From: an uncultured Mollicutes bacterium
Lineage (GTDB): Bacteria > Bacillota_I > Bacilli_A > RF39 > UBA660
Direction: 5' to 3'
Assembly: GCA_900543055.1 (NCBI GenBank)
Contig: UQQI01000046.1
Span: forward strand, 1-11,870
Length of the DNA: 11,870 bases
Shown piece after piece: positions 1-7,411 of this stretch (position 1 is the first letter of the stretch; every line of letters begins with the position of its first letter). The notes under the pieces are model-generated. The model was not told the DNA's origin. It ran no database searches and worked only from the letters and a program-made list of their open reading frames with translations. A program made the translations under genes and the position numbers.

Positions 1-1
1 T

Positions 2-28
2 ACATAAATAATCATCGCTTATTTGTGT
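2..28. terminator. Hairpin downstream of the deacetylase gene, possible terminator
   Basis: Arms at 2-11 and 19-28 pair over 10 bp with one G-T wobble around a 7-base loop. The hairpin lies about 40 bases past the stop of the minus-strand deacetylase gene, so it is placed to end that transcript. A T-run on the minus strand would fall outside the window and cannot be seen. An AT-rich chance hairpin is the alternative. Confidence 0.3.
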
Positions 29-65
29 CTACACACACTATTTGACAATTATCCAAAACTAATAG

Positions 66-1724
66 TTAATCTACGATTTGTTTAAATCTTGCAAGTGTTA
101 TATCACTATGAATTGGGTATCTTGGTATTATATATTTATTGCTTTTTCTAGTTGCATTTCTATTTCCTCCTGCGAATGCTACTTTAAATCCTAAGTCTTT
201 AATTGCTTGTATTGCTTCATCATCATAACTATAGAATGGATAACAGAATGATGTGTTGTCTTTTATTATATCAAGAGATTTTTGAAGATCTGTTTTTGCT
301 TCTTCATAGTTAGCACAAACAAGTTGACCTTTTTTACAATCTCCATATTGGTGCATATCATATGTATGAGACTGAATTTCTAAGTATGGAGAACGATAAT
401 TTTCAATGTCCCACCATCCAGCAATTAGAAATAGAGTAGCATGCATTTTATATTCTTCAAGAAGTGGAATTAATTTGTGTCCATTGTGTTTTCCTGTACC
501 TTTTGCTCCATCATCTATTGTTATTAAAACAGATTTTTCTGGTATATCAATCTCTCCATAAATCCATTTTGTAAATTCATCCATTGTAAGAGTTTTAAAA
601 TTATTATTTTTTAAGTAATCTAGATGTTCTCTAAACTTTTGAGTAGTTAAGCATATTCCTTCATTACATTCTTCACCAAGAGTTGGGTCATAGAAGAAGT
701 GGTAATTTAATACTGGTACACTTACTTCTTTTTTTTGCTTTACTGGAGCAGTTTCTTTTACTTCAAGACCTTGAGCCATTAAAATGATATTTTCAACTGT
801 TGAATAATTCTTTATTTGATAAGCGTTTATATCTTCTAACTTGGAACTTGCTATGGATGGTTTATTTGTAATATTTAGTTTTAAATTTTCATTTTTTTCT
901 AAATTTATATTTAATTCTTTAATAGTATTTGTAATAGTGTCATTTAAGTTATTAGTAAGTAATAATACAGCTTTTTCTTTTAAATTAATATTATTTTTTA
1001 AGTAATTAGAAAATTCATCTTTAGTAATTGTATAATAACCATTTTCTTTTAATTTTTCTACTTGTTCTTTAAATGTTAGTAGAGGAATACAATTTTCATC
1101 ACTACATGTATTTTCTATTTTGTCATATATTAGTACACTTATATGATCTGTACATTTTTCTTTAGAATTGTCATTATTAATTGTAGAAATTTTTTTATCT
1201 TTTTTAATACTTAATAATTTATTTAAAAAATATACATAATAATTATTATCATCACTATATTGAATTGGAATATTTATTCCAGTACTTAGAGTTAATACTT
1301 TGTTTTTATCTTTATATAAAGTAACTTTATTTTTTGTTTTTAAATTTTTATTTAATACTATATAGTTAGTATTTAATACATCTTTTGTAGTACTTTTTAC
1401 TTTTTTAATATCTTTATAATAAACATAGTAATCATTATCTTTTACTTTAAAATATTTATCTTTTTTAGTTATATCTTTATATGATTCTAATTCTAATTCT
1501 GTATCTTTATAGATTGTTCCAATTACTTTTTTATTTTTATCATAAATTTTTGCATCATTTTTAATTTTTACATATTTTGTATAAGAATTTTTTATTTGTT
1601 TTAATTCATTTTCTTCTTTTACATTTACTATTAATATTGTAGATACAATTAGTATTACTAATATAACTGGTATTAGTATTAATAGTAGTTTTTTATTTCT
1701 TTTTAATTTTTTTAACTTTCTCAT
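66..1724 (-). CDS. Membrane-anchored polysaccharide deacetylase with SH3-like repeats and a degenerate second deacetylase copy
   Basis: 552 residues. A Lys-rich cytoplasmic stub and one membrane segment (about 13-34) anchor it with the bulk outside the cell. Two similar SH3-like segments follow (about 48-110 and 119-178), both with a KIYDK/TLYKD-type strand and a YYVYY/YYVYF strand. Residues 195-318 resemble the start of the C-terminal domain but lack its metal ligands. The C-terminal domain (about 336-552) is a NodB-type carbohydrate esterase family 4 domain: VLNYH (H342), the TIDDG motif with D404/D405, an HTYDMH metal motif (H453, H458) and FCYPF (P496). Family members remove acetyl groups from N-acetylated sugars of peptidoglycan or exopolysaccharide. 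The third motif lacks the usual PYG glycine, and late family motifs are not obvious, so the exact substrate is open. The start is the ATG at 1724, with GGTGAG four bases upstream. It stands alone on its strand, divergent from the flavoprotein genes. Confidence 0.85.
   Translation of the reverse strand: MRKLKKLKRNKKLLLILIPVILVILIVSTILIVNVKEENELKQIKNSYTKYVKIKNDAKIYDKNKKVIGTIYKDTELELESYKDITKKDKYFKVKDNDYYVYYKDIKKVKSTTKDVLNTNYIVLNKNLKTKNKVTLYKDKNKVLTLSTGINIPIQYSDDNNYYVYFLNKLLSIKKDKKISTINNDNSKEKCTDHISVLIYDKIENTCSDENCIPLLTFKEQVEKLKENGYYTITKDEFSNYLKNNINLKEKAVLLLTNNLNDTITNTIKELNINLEKNENLKLNITNKPSIASSKLEDINAYQIKNYSTVENIILMAQGLEVKETAPVKQKKEVSVPVLNYHFFYDPTLGEECNEGICLTTQKFREHLDYLKNNNFKTLTMDEFTKWIYGEIDIPEKSVLITIDDGAKGTGKHNGHKLIPLLEEYKMHATLFLIAGWWDIENYRSPYLEIQSHTYDMHQYGDCKKGQLVCANYEEAKTDLQKSLDIIKDNTSFCYPFYSYDDEAIQAIKDLGFKVAFAGGNRNATRKSNKYIIPRYPIHSDITLARFKQIVD
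771..1142 (-). repeat. Degenerate internal duplicate of the deacetylase domain (residues 195-318)
   Basis: This part parallels the catalytic domain starting at residue 336. Shared elements in order are VL-x-Y, a C-x(4)-C pair (C207/C212 against C353/C358), LT-x(n)-F-x-E, LK-x-N, a T-x-T-x-DEF strand-helix, EK-x-VL, and a T followed by two acidic or amide residues. In the copy the catalytic H342 position is Asp201, and the TIDDG motif is replaced by LTNNL, so D404/D405 correspond to N258/N259. No HxxxxH metal motif follows. It is probably a pseudo-enzyme or binding domain. Confidence 0.65.
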
Positions 1725-1739
1725 ATTCTCACCAATTTA

Positions 1740-1768
1740 ATTATATTATATATTTTAGTTATTCACAA
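1740..1768 (-). promoter_or_regulatory. Possible promoter of the deacetylase gene
   Basis: On the minus strand TTGTGA (1768-1763) and TATAAT (1745-1740) are 17 bases apart. The predicted start of transcription would be near 1733, immediately at the ribosome binding site, which leaves an unusually short leader. Several other AT-rich -10-like hexamers lie in the same gap, so the exact site is uncertain. Confidence 0.3.
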
Positions 1769-1770
1769 TA

Positions 1771-1799
1771 TTTATAATTTTATATTTTTATGTTATTAT
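1771..1799 (+). promoter_or_regulatory. Possible extended -10 promoter of the flavoprotein pair
   Basis: TTTATA (1771-1776) lies 17 bases before TATTAT (1794-1799), with TG one base upstream of the -10 (1791-1792). This is the extended -10 form common in Gram-positive bacteria. It leads into the GAGGAGG ribosome binding site at 1811-1817. Confidence 0.4.
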
Positions 1800-1825
1800 A
1801 AGTTTGTTTTGAGGAGGTTTAATTT

Positions 1826-3037
1826 ATGTGTGATATTGTTATTATTGGAGGAGGAGTTAGTGGTATTGTTAGTGCGATTAAGTCTTTTAATGGTAGAAAT
1901 AGAATTACTATTTTAGAAAGAAATGATAAGTGTTTAAAGAAATTATTATTAACTGGAAATGGTAGATGTAATTATTTTAATGATGATACTTCTATTTCTA
2001 ATTATCATAGTATGAGAGAAGATTTACTTGATAAAGTAATTAATAGTGATAATATGAGTCGTATACTTGATTTTTATAATGAACTTGGAATTATTCCTAA
2101 GATAAAGAATGGGTATTATTATCCTTTTTCTAATCAAGCAAGTACTGTAAGAGATTCTTTGTTGTTTGAGGTTATGAAGTTAGGTATTTCTATTAAGTAT
2201 AATTATTTAGTAGAAAAGATAGAACACTCTAATAATAAATTTATTATTAATGATAGTATAGTATGCGACAAAGTTATTATTGCAACAGGTTCTTGTAGTT
2301 ATCCTAAGACTGGTAGTGATGGTATGGGATATGATTTTTTAAGAAAATTTGGCCATAATATAATTAAACCTTTACCTGCTCTTGTACAATTAAATAGTGA
2401 TTTTAAATATTGTCGTGAATTAAGTGGAATTAGAAGTGATGTTATACTTAGTTTATATGAAGATGATGAGTTTATTTCTTCTTCTGTTGGAGAGGTACAA
2501 TTAACTGATTATGGTATTAGTGGTATCTGTACTTTTAATTTGAGTCATTTTGTAACAAGAGGACTTGATGTGGGAAGAAAAGAAGTAATCAAAGTTAACT
2601 TTTTGCCTTTTATTAAAGATAATTATATGGAATGGTTTAATACTTATAGTAATAAGCATAATGATAAGAATATTTATATGTTACTTTGTAATATTTTAAA
2701 TTATAAACTTGTTAAAGTTATATTAAAAGTTTGTTCTATTGATAATGAAACATATTATAATGAACTTGACTACAATAGTCGTAGTTTATTAATTGATAAT
2801 TTAACTAATTTTAAATTTAATATTGTTAGTACAAAAGATTTTAATTTTAGTCAGGTTTGTAATGGTGGAGTTAGTCTTGATGAAGTTAATCTTAGTACTT
2901 TTGAGTCTTTAATAGTAGATGGGTTATATATTACAGGTGAAGTATTAGATATTAATGGTAACTGTGGGGGATATAATTTGATTTGTGCAGTTATTAGTGG
3001 AATATTAGTTGGAGATGATTTAAGTGATAAGAGTTAG
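1826..3037 (+). CDS. HI0933/BaiN-like FAD-dependent oxidoreductase (COG2081)
   Basis: 403 residues, the usual length of the family. A dinucleotide-binding strand and GGGVSG (8-13) end in the acidic E31 that holds the FAD ribose. The family signature LLTGNGRCNYFN (41-52) follows, then ATGSCSYPKTG (153-163). The C-terminal FAD-closing motif is GEVLDINGNCGGYN (371-384). Members are soluble flavoproteins annotated as NAD(P)/FAD-dependent oxidoreductases; most have no proven substrate, and the BaiN assignment in bile acid reduction concerns only some members. The ATG at 1826 sits 8 bases after GAGGAGG. The last 14 bases overlap the next gene, which is also a flavoprotein, so the two are probably translationally coupled. 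The family call is secure; the substrate is unknown. Confidence 0.92.
   Translation: MCDIVIIGGGVSGIVSAIKSFNGRNRITILERNDKCLKKLLLTGNGRCNYFNDDTSISNYHSMREDLLDKVINSDNMSRILDFYNELGIIPKIKNGYYYPFSNQASTVRDSLLFEVMKLGISIKYNYLVEKIEHSNNKFIINDSIVCDKVIIATGSCSYPKTGSDGMGYDFLRKFGHNIIKPLPALVQLNSDFKYCRELSGIRSDVILSLYEDDEFISSSVGEVQLTDYGISGICTFNLSHFVTRGLDVGRKEVIKVNFLPFIKDNYMEWFNTYSNKHNDKNIYMLLCNILNYKLVKVILKVCSIDNETYYNELDYNSRSLLIDNLTNFKFNIVSTKDFNFSQVCNGGVSLDEVNLSTFESLIVDGLYITGEVLDINGNCGGYNLICAVISGILVGDDLSDKS
3011..3026 (+). promoter_or_regulatory. Ribosome binding site and GTG start of the second flavoprotein
   Basis: GGAGATGA at 3011-3018 lies inside the end of the upstream gene, 9 bases (from GGAG) before the GTG at 3024. 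The resulting N-terminus MIRVRQVKVP matches the way COG2509 proteins usually begin, so the GTG is accepted despite being a weaker start codon. Confidence 0.75.
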
Positions 3038-4598
3038 ACAAGTAAAAGTACCTATATTAGAAAGTGATAAATTACTTAGTAAGATTGCTTCTAAAATTAG
3101 AGTTGATAAGTCTTTTATATTTGATTTTAATATTATAAAAAGAAGTATAGATGCAAGAGACAAATCAAATATTTTATATGTTTATGAAGTGGATGTTTCT
3201 CTTGCTAATGAAGATAAGGTTCTTAAGAAGAATAAGTCAGTTGATATTTTAAAGTCTCCTTCTTTAGAGTATAAATATAATATTACTGGTAAGGATAAAC
3301 TTTTATCTAGACCTATTGTTGTTGGTAGTGGACCGAGTGGGTTATTTTGTGCTTATTTTTTAGCAGAAGCTGGTTTTAGACCAATTGTTTTAGAGCGTGG
3401 TGAAAAGGTAGAAGATAGGGTTTTGAGTGTGGAGAAATTTTTCAATTCTAATAAATTAAATACTTCATCTAATGTACAATTTGGTGAGGAAGGTGCAGGT
3501 ACTTTTTCTGATGGTAAGTTAAATACTCTTGTTAAAGATAAGTTTAATCGTGGTAGGAAAGTATTTGAAATATTTGTTGAGAATGGGGCACCTAGTGAGA
3601 TAATGTATGATGCTCATCCACATATTGGTACAGATATTTTACGTAATGTTATCAGAAATATTCGTGAAAAAATTATTAGTATGGGTGGTGAATTTAGGTA
3701 TAATTCTTGTGTTACAGATATTTATATTTCTAATGGTTCTGTTACTGGAGTACAAGTAAATAATAGTTATGATATTTCGACGGATATTGTTGTATTAGCA
3801 ATAGGCCATTCTGCAAGAGATACTTTTCATTTATTATATGATAAAGGAATTAATATGAGGCCAAAAAACTTTGCGGTTGGTGTTAGAATAGAGCATCCTA
3901 GAAGTATGATTGATTGGAATCAATATGGGAAATTTAGTAAAGTTTTAGGGGCGGCATCGTATAAACTTACACATACAACTAGTAGTGGCCGTGGAGTATA
4001 TTCTTTTTGTATGTGTCCAGGTGGTTTTGTTGTGAATGCTTCTAGTGAAGAAGGACGTCTTGTTGTTAATGGGATGAGTAATTATAAAAGAGATGAGAAA
4101 AATTCTAATAGTGCTTTAGTAGTTACAGTAGGTCCAAAAGACTTTGGTGATAATCCAATGGATGGAATTGAGTTTCAAAGAAAGTTAGAAGAGAAGGCCT
4201 ATATTGCTGGGAAGGGATTTATTCCTGTACAACTTTATAAAGATTTTTGTTTAGGAAAAGTATCTACTTCTTTTGGAGAATTTAGTCCTAATACAAAAGG
4301 AAATTATAATTTTTCTAATTTGTGCGATGTATTGCCGGAGTTTGTTGTTTCTTCTTTAAAGGAAGGGATTGAAGTTTTTTCTAAAAATATTAAAGGATAT
4401 AATAGGGATGATGCAATTCTTCTTGGAGTAGAGACTAGAACTAGTTCTCCTGTTGTTATTGAGCGTGATTTATTAGGAGAAGCAATTCATGGTCTTTATC
4501 CTTGCGGAGAAGGAGCAGGGTATGCTGGTGGTATAACTACTGCAGCGATAGATGGAGTTAAGACTTTTGAAAATATTATTAAGAAATATCATGCTTAA
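3024..4598 (+). CDS. FAD-dependent dehydrogenase family protein (COG2509)
   Basis: 524 residues, full length for the family. An N-terminal alpha-beta domain (about 1-90) beginning MIRVRQVKVP precedes the FAD Rossmann motif GSGPSG (101-106) with acidic E124. The family signature QFGEEGAGTFSDGKLNT lies at 152-168, and the C-terminal FAD motif PCGEGAGYAGGI at 493-504. Members are annotated as uncharacterised NAD(FAD)-utilising dehydrogenases; no reaction is established for them. It starts at a GTG inside the upstream flavoprotein gene (14-base overlap), so the two are probably made together from one message. No clear terminator follows. The family is confident, the function is not known. Confidence 0.9.
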   Translation: MIRVRQVKVPILESDKLLSKIASKIRVDKSFIFDFNIIKRSIDARDKSNILYVYEVDVSLANEDKVLKKNKSVDILKSPSLEYKYNITGKDKLLSRPIVVGSGPSGLFCAYFLAEAGFRPIVLERGEKVEDRVLSVEKFFNSNKLNTSSNVQFGEEGAGTFSDGKLNTLVKDKFNRGRKVFEIFVENGAPSEIMYDAHPHIGTDILRNVIRNIREKIISMGGEFRYNSCVTDIYISNGSVTGVQVNNSYDISTDIVVLAIGHSARDTFHLLYDKGINMRPKNFAVGVRIEHPRSMIDWNQYGKFSKVLGAASYKLTHTTSSGRGVYSFCMCPGGFVVNASSEEGRLVVNGMSNYKRDEKNSNSALVVTVGPKDFGDNPMDGIEFQRKLEEKAYIAGKGFIPVQLYKDFCLGKVSTSFGEFSPNTKGNYNFSNLCDVLPEFVVSSLKEGIEVFSKNIKGYNRDDAILLGVETRTSSPVVIERDLLGEAIHGLYPCGEGAGYAGGITTAAIDGVKTFENIIKKYHA

Positions 4599-4601
4599 CT
4601 T

Positions 4602-4628
4602 TTGAAAATGCATAATTTATGTTATAAT
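4602..4628 (+). promoter_or_regulatory. Extended -10 promoter of the metallopeptidase-MYG1 pair
   Basis: A consensus TATAAT at 4623-4628 is preceded by TG at 4620-4621, giving TGTTATAAT. TTGAAA (4602-4607) stands 15 bases upstream, a short spacer that the extended -10 could compensate. It lies in the only gap between the flavoproteins and the peptidase. Confidence 0.5.
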
Positions 4629-4651
4629 TTGTTTATTAAGAATTTGAGGTG

Positions 4652-5341
4652 ATGTTTATATATTATTATGGATTTGATTTAATATTTATATTAACTTTAA
4701 TTATTACGCTTGGGGCTCAAGCTTTTATTAGTGGAAAGTATGCAAGTACAAGAAGAATAAGAACGAATAAAGGTATGACTGGAGCAAGTATTGCTAGGAA
4801 AATACTTGATTCTAATGGACTTAGTAATGTCACAGTTCGTGAGGTTTCAGGTGAACTTAGTGATCACTATGATCCAAGAAGTAAGACTGTAAATTTATCA
4901 AGTGATATTTATAATGGTTCTAGTATTGCATCAGCAAGTGTTGCATCTCACGAATGTGGACATGCTATTCAAGATAAGGAAGGATATTTGTTTTTAAAAA
5001 TTAGAAGTAGTATTGTACCACTTGTTAATTTCTCATCATATGCAGGATACTTTGCTATTCTTATTGGGCTTATATTTTCTTTAATGGATTTAGTTTTTAT
5101 AGGTATTATATTTGAAGTAGTTATTTTAGCGTTTCAAATAATTACTTTACCAGTTGAATTTAATGCGTCTCATCGTGCATTAGTTCAATTAAAACAACTT
5201 GATATTGTAGATAGTAGTGAACATTCAAAATGTCGAGGTATGCTTATTGCTGCGGCATTAACTTATGTTGCATCGGTTGCTACTACCATTTTACAAATAT
5301 TAAGATATGTCTTAATGTTTAGACGTGACGATGATAGATAG
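4652..5341 (+). CDS. YugP-like membrane zinc metallopeptidase
   Basis: 229 residues from the ATG at 4652. One N-terminal membrane segment (about 8-28) is followed by a soluble stretch that ends at ASHECGHAIQ, the HExxH zinc and catalytic motif (H100-H104). Two hydrophobic segments follow (about 130-164), then LPVEFNASHRAL, where the Glu at 169 is the probable third zinc ligand, and a last hydrophobic stretch near 196-221. This order and length fit the YugP/zinc metallopeptidase family; its physiological substrates are not established. Most relatives have ASRRAL where this has ASHRAL. The Shine-Dalgarno GAGGTG runs almost into the start; a GTG one codon earlier is possible, but the N-terminus FIYYYGFD fits the ATG. 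MYG1 follows 9 bases after the stop. Confidence 0.88.
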   Translation: MFIYYYGFDLIFILTLIITLGAQAFISGKYASTRRIRTNKGMTGASIARKILDSNGLSNVTVREVSGELSDHYDPRSKTVNLSSDIYNGSSIASASVASHECGHAIQDKEGYLFLKIRSSIVPLVNFSSYAGYFAILIGLIFSLMDLVFIGIIFEVVILAFQIITLPVEFNASHRALVQLKQLDIVDSSEHSKCRGMLIAAALTYVASVATTILQILRYVLMFRRDDDR

Positions 5342-5350
5342 AGGGTTAGA

Positions 5351-6256
5351 ATGATTAAAATAGTAAAAAGACAAGAAGACGCTAATTGTATTACACATAG
5401 TGGTACAATGCATGCAGATGAAGTATTTGCAACTGCTTTTTTAGAAAATTTATTAAAAGATATTAAAGTTTTTAGAACTGCAAATGTCGATTTCGATTTA
5501 GTGCGTTCTAATACTTTAGTTTATGATGTTGGAAGAAGAGAGTTTGATCATCATCAACTTGATGCTTTAAAAAGAGATAATGGAATTACTTATTGTTCTT
5601 TTGGTCTCCTTTGGAAGGCATTTGGTAAAAAGTATTTGATGCAAGAAGGCTTTTCTAATGTAGATTCTTTATGGGAATATATTGATAAAGATTTTGTTGA
5701 GGGAATAGATGCAGATGATAATGGAGTTTTTCCAAAAATAGATGCAATATATAAGGTTAAGACTTTAAGTAGTGTGATTAAACTATTTAATCCTAGTTTT
5801 GATTCAGAAGAAGAAGAGTCTACACAATTTTTAAAAGCAGTAAGAGTTGCGAAAGAAATATTTAATGAAGAAGTTTTGTTTGCTAATGGAAAAGTAATTG
5901 CAAATAAAAAAGTAAATGATATTTTAGATAACATTTCAAGTGATAGTAAATATCTTATTTTAGATGAATTTATTCCATATGAAGAAGCTTTACTTAATAG
6001 GACTGATATGAATAATTTATTATTTGTTGCATTTCCATCTAATAGAGGTGGTTATGCTATTAAGACTATTCCTAAGAGTTTAGAGGATAAAACTGCAAGA
6101 TGTGAATTTCCAGAAGAATGGGGAGGGTTATCTGAAAAAGAACTTGAAAGTGTTTCTGGAATAGATGGTATGATATTTTGTCATACTGGAAGATTTATCA
6201 CTAGTTGTAAAAACTTAGATACAGTTTTAAAAGTATTTAATAAATTATGTAATTAA
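5351..6256 (+). CDS. MYG1 family metal-dependent hydrolase (UPF0160)
   Basis: 301 residues, the usual bacterial length. The N-terminus has THSGTMHADEV (15-25, with H16, H21, D23), then YDVGRREFDHHQ (58-69, a DHH-type motif), GIDADDNG (118-125), FPEEWGGL (253-260) and the C-terminal SGIDGMIFCHTGRFI (269-283). These are the conserved blocks of the MYG1 family, related to DHH phosphoesterases. The eukaryotic MYG1 is described as a 3'-5' RNA exonuclease; the role of bacterial members is much less clear. No signal peptide, so it should be cytoplasmic. GAGGG (5341-5345), overlapping the metallopeptidase stop, sits 5 bases before the ATG, which indicates co-translation of the pair. Confidence 0.9.
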   Translation: MIKIVKRQEDANCITHSGTMHADEVFATAFLENLLKDIKVFRTANVDFDLVRSNTLVYDVGRREFDHHQLDALKRDNGITYCSFGLLWKAFGKKYLMQEGFSNVDSLWEYIDKDFVEGIDADDNGVFPKIDAIYKVKTLSSVIKLFNPSFDSEEEESTQFLKAVRVAKEIFNEEVLFANGKVIANKKVNDILDNISSDSKYLILDEFIPYEEALLNRTDMNNLLFVAFPSNRGGYAIKTIPKSLEDKTARCEFPEEWGGLSEKELESVSGIDGMIFCHTGRFITSCKNLDTVLKVFNKLCN

Positions 6257-6289
6257 TGTGTTAAATTTTATAAAAAAAAGTTATTATTG

Positions 6290-6318
6290 TTGAAATAATT
6301 ATTAATTGATTATATTAT
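6290..6318 (+). promoter_or_regulatory. Possible promoter of the yceD-rpmF cluster
   Basis: TTGAAA (6290-6295) and TATTAT (6313-6318) are 17 bases apart, close to sigma-A consensus. Transcription would begin near 6325, at the ribosome binding site itself, so the 5' leader would be very short. Confidence 0.4.
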
Positions 6319-6324
6319 TGTAAT

Positions 6325-6337
6325 GAGGTGTTTTATG
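6325..6337 (+). promoter_or_regulatory. Ribosome binding site fixing the start at 6335
   Basis: GAGGTG at 6325-6330 lies 4 bases before the ATG at 6335. The in-frame ATG at 6323 overlaps this site and has no Shine-Dalgarno of its own, so the shorter protein is preferred. Confidence 0.65.
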
Positions 6338-6916
6338 TATAGTTATAATCCTAAAAAAGAAGTTATGAAAAATGTTATATATATTGGTATTATTTTATTA
6401 ATAGCAATTATTTCAACATATAAAATATATTATAAGTTTCAAGATGATCGTAATGTTAATTTTAATTCAGATTCTTTTGTTATTACTTTTCATGAGAAAA
6501 CAGGAGATAAAGTAAATATTACTAAAGTTACACCTGTTACTGATTCGGTTGGATTATCTTCTAATTCATATAGTTTTAGTATTAAGAATAATTTAACTGA
6601 AAAGGCTCATTTTGAAGTAAGACTTGTTGATGATTTGGAAAGTGTTACTGATGATAATTGTATTGATAAGTTAATTTCAAAAGAAAATATTAAAGTTTCT
6701 ATAAAGAATGGTAAGAAAGATAACAAAATTTATAATTTAAATGAATTAGAAGATGGAGTTCTTTTATCAGATAAGATTTCTGCTTTGGAAGAGCGTGAAA
6801 TTTCAGTTAGAGTTTGGGTAGATAAGAATAGTAGTTTACCAATTGGTAGTGATATGCATTATCATGGAACTATAAAAGTACTTGAAGATAATGGCTCTGT
6901 TGCGATGAATAAGTAG
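6335..6916 (+). CDS. Single-pass membrane-anchored protein of unknown function
   Basis: 193 residues from the ATG at 6335. A short basic stub precedes one membrane segment (about 12-32), after which the remainder (about 35-193) lies outside the cell by the positive-inside rule. That part alternates polar and hydrophobic residues with repeated strand-like stretches (SFVITFHEK, YSFSIKNNL, HFEVRLVDD, EISVRVWVD, HGTIKVLED), suggesting a beta-sandwich. The order (a strand with SIKN, a charged variable section, then a LEEREISVRVWVD strand) recalls small surface beta-sandwich proteins, but I cannot assign it to a family. One Cys (C109) is present. It lies 8 bases upstream of yceD and is probably cotranscribed with yceD and rpmF, an odd partner for ribosome genes. 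Confidence 0.75.
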   Translation: MYSYNPKKEVMKNVIYIGIILLIAIISTYKIYYKFQDDRNVNFNSDSFVITFHEKTGDKVNITKVTPVTDSVGLSSNSYSFSIKNNLTEKAHFEVRLVDDLESVTDDNCIDKLISKENIKVSIKNGKKDNKIYNLNELEDGVLLSDKISALEEREISVRVWVDKNSSLPIGSDMHYHGTIKVLEDNGSVAMNK

Positions 6917-6924
6917 GTGATATA

Positions 6925-7404
6925 ATGGAAATTGATCTTAGCTTGTTACATAGTAATACAGTTGATAAGATTGATATTAGTGGTAATTACACAATACCTT
7001 TAGAGTATTTTAAAGATAGCTCTGTAGAAGGACTTGATGATGTTATTGTTCGTGGTAGTGTTACTCGTCGTGAAGATGAAGATGGTGAGTTAGAAGACTA
7101 CATAGAGTGTGCAATTGATGGAGTTATGAAGATACCTGATTCTATTTCGCTAGAGGTATGTGATTACAAATATAGTATTTTTTATGATGATATTCTTGAA
7201 GAAAACTGCAAAAAAAATGAAAATACACTTGATATTTTTCAGTTTTTATGGGAGAATATTGTACTGGAGGTCCCCTTAAGATTTACTAAGGTTAGTGATC
7301 TCAGTAAATTTCATGGGGATGGATGGAAATTAGTGAGTGAAGACGATCTAAGAAAAGGTAATAATCCATTTAGTGATTTATTAAAAGATTTTGAAGAGGA
7401 GTGA
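6925..7404 (+). CDS. yceD: YceD (DUF177) large-subunit rRNA accumulation protein
   Basis: 159 residues, normal for the family. The first half has alternating strands (IDISGNYTIP, VIVRGSVTRR) ending in the Cys62 region, and the second half contains ENIVLEVPLRF (110-120), the typical DUF177 element, then an acidic tail with NPFSDLLKDF. DUF177 proteins are found almost always beside rpmF. In E. coli and plants they are reported to be needed for 23S rRNA accumulation. Immediate linkage to L32 here supports the call strongly. The start has GGTGAT upstream (6916-6921). It ends in TGA, which shows that this organism uses TGA as a stop. The end of the gene contains the Shine-Dalgarno of rpmF. Confidence 0.88.
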   Translation: MEIDLSLLHSNTVDKIDISGNYTIPLEYFKDSSVEGLDDVIVRGSVTRREDEDGELEDYIECAIDGVMKIPDSISLEVCDYKYSIFYDDILEENCKKNENTLDIFQFLWENIVLEVPLRFTKVSDLSKFHGDGWKLVSEDDLRKGNNPFSDLLKDFEEE

Positions 7405-7411
7405 TACAATG
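7394..7411 (+). promoter_or_regulatory. Ribosome binding site deciding the rpmF start (and hence its leader peptide)
   Basis: AAGAGGAG at 7394-7401 lies 7 bases before the ATG at 7409 and 10 before the ATG at 7412. The internal ATG at 7430, which would give a nearly normal L32 start, has only an A/T-rich stretch with no purine-rich core before it. The site therefore supports translation of the N-terminal extension. Confidence 0.8.

Noticed and set aside
42..70. Consensus TTGACA (42-47) with a weak GTTAAT 17 bases later, pointing into the 3' end of the deacetylase gene
   Set aside because: The -10 is poor and the result would be an antisense transcript with no supporting feature; probably chance in AT-rich DNA.
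6288..6418. Perfect 13-base inverted repeat: TGTTGAAATAATT at 6288-6300 and its complement at 6406-6418
   Set aside because: The arms are over 100 bases apart, AT-rich, and the second lies in codons for the membrane segment; no clear role, likely coincidence.
7402..7404. Possible use of the Mycoplasma code (TGA as Trp)
   Set aside because: yceD ends in TGA directly before rpmF, and all conserved Trp in the proteins are TGG; the standard code fits.
7391..7408. An in-frame TTG start that would add six residues to L32
   Set aside because: It lies upstream of and overlaps the AAGAGGAG ribosome binding site and inside the end of yceD; the ATG at 7409 has proper spacing and gives the nine-residue leader that matches L27.
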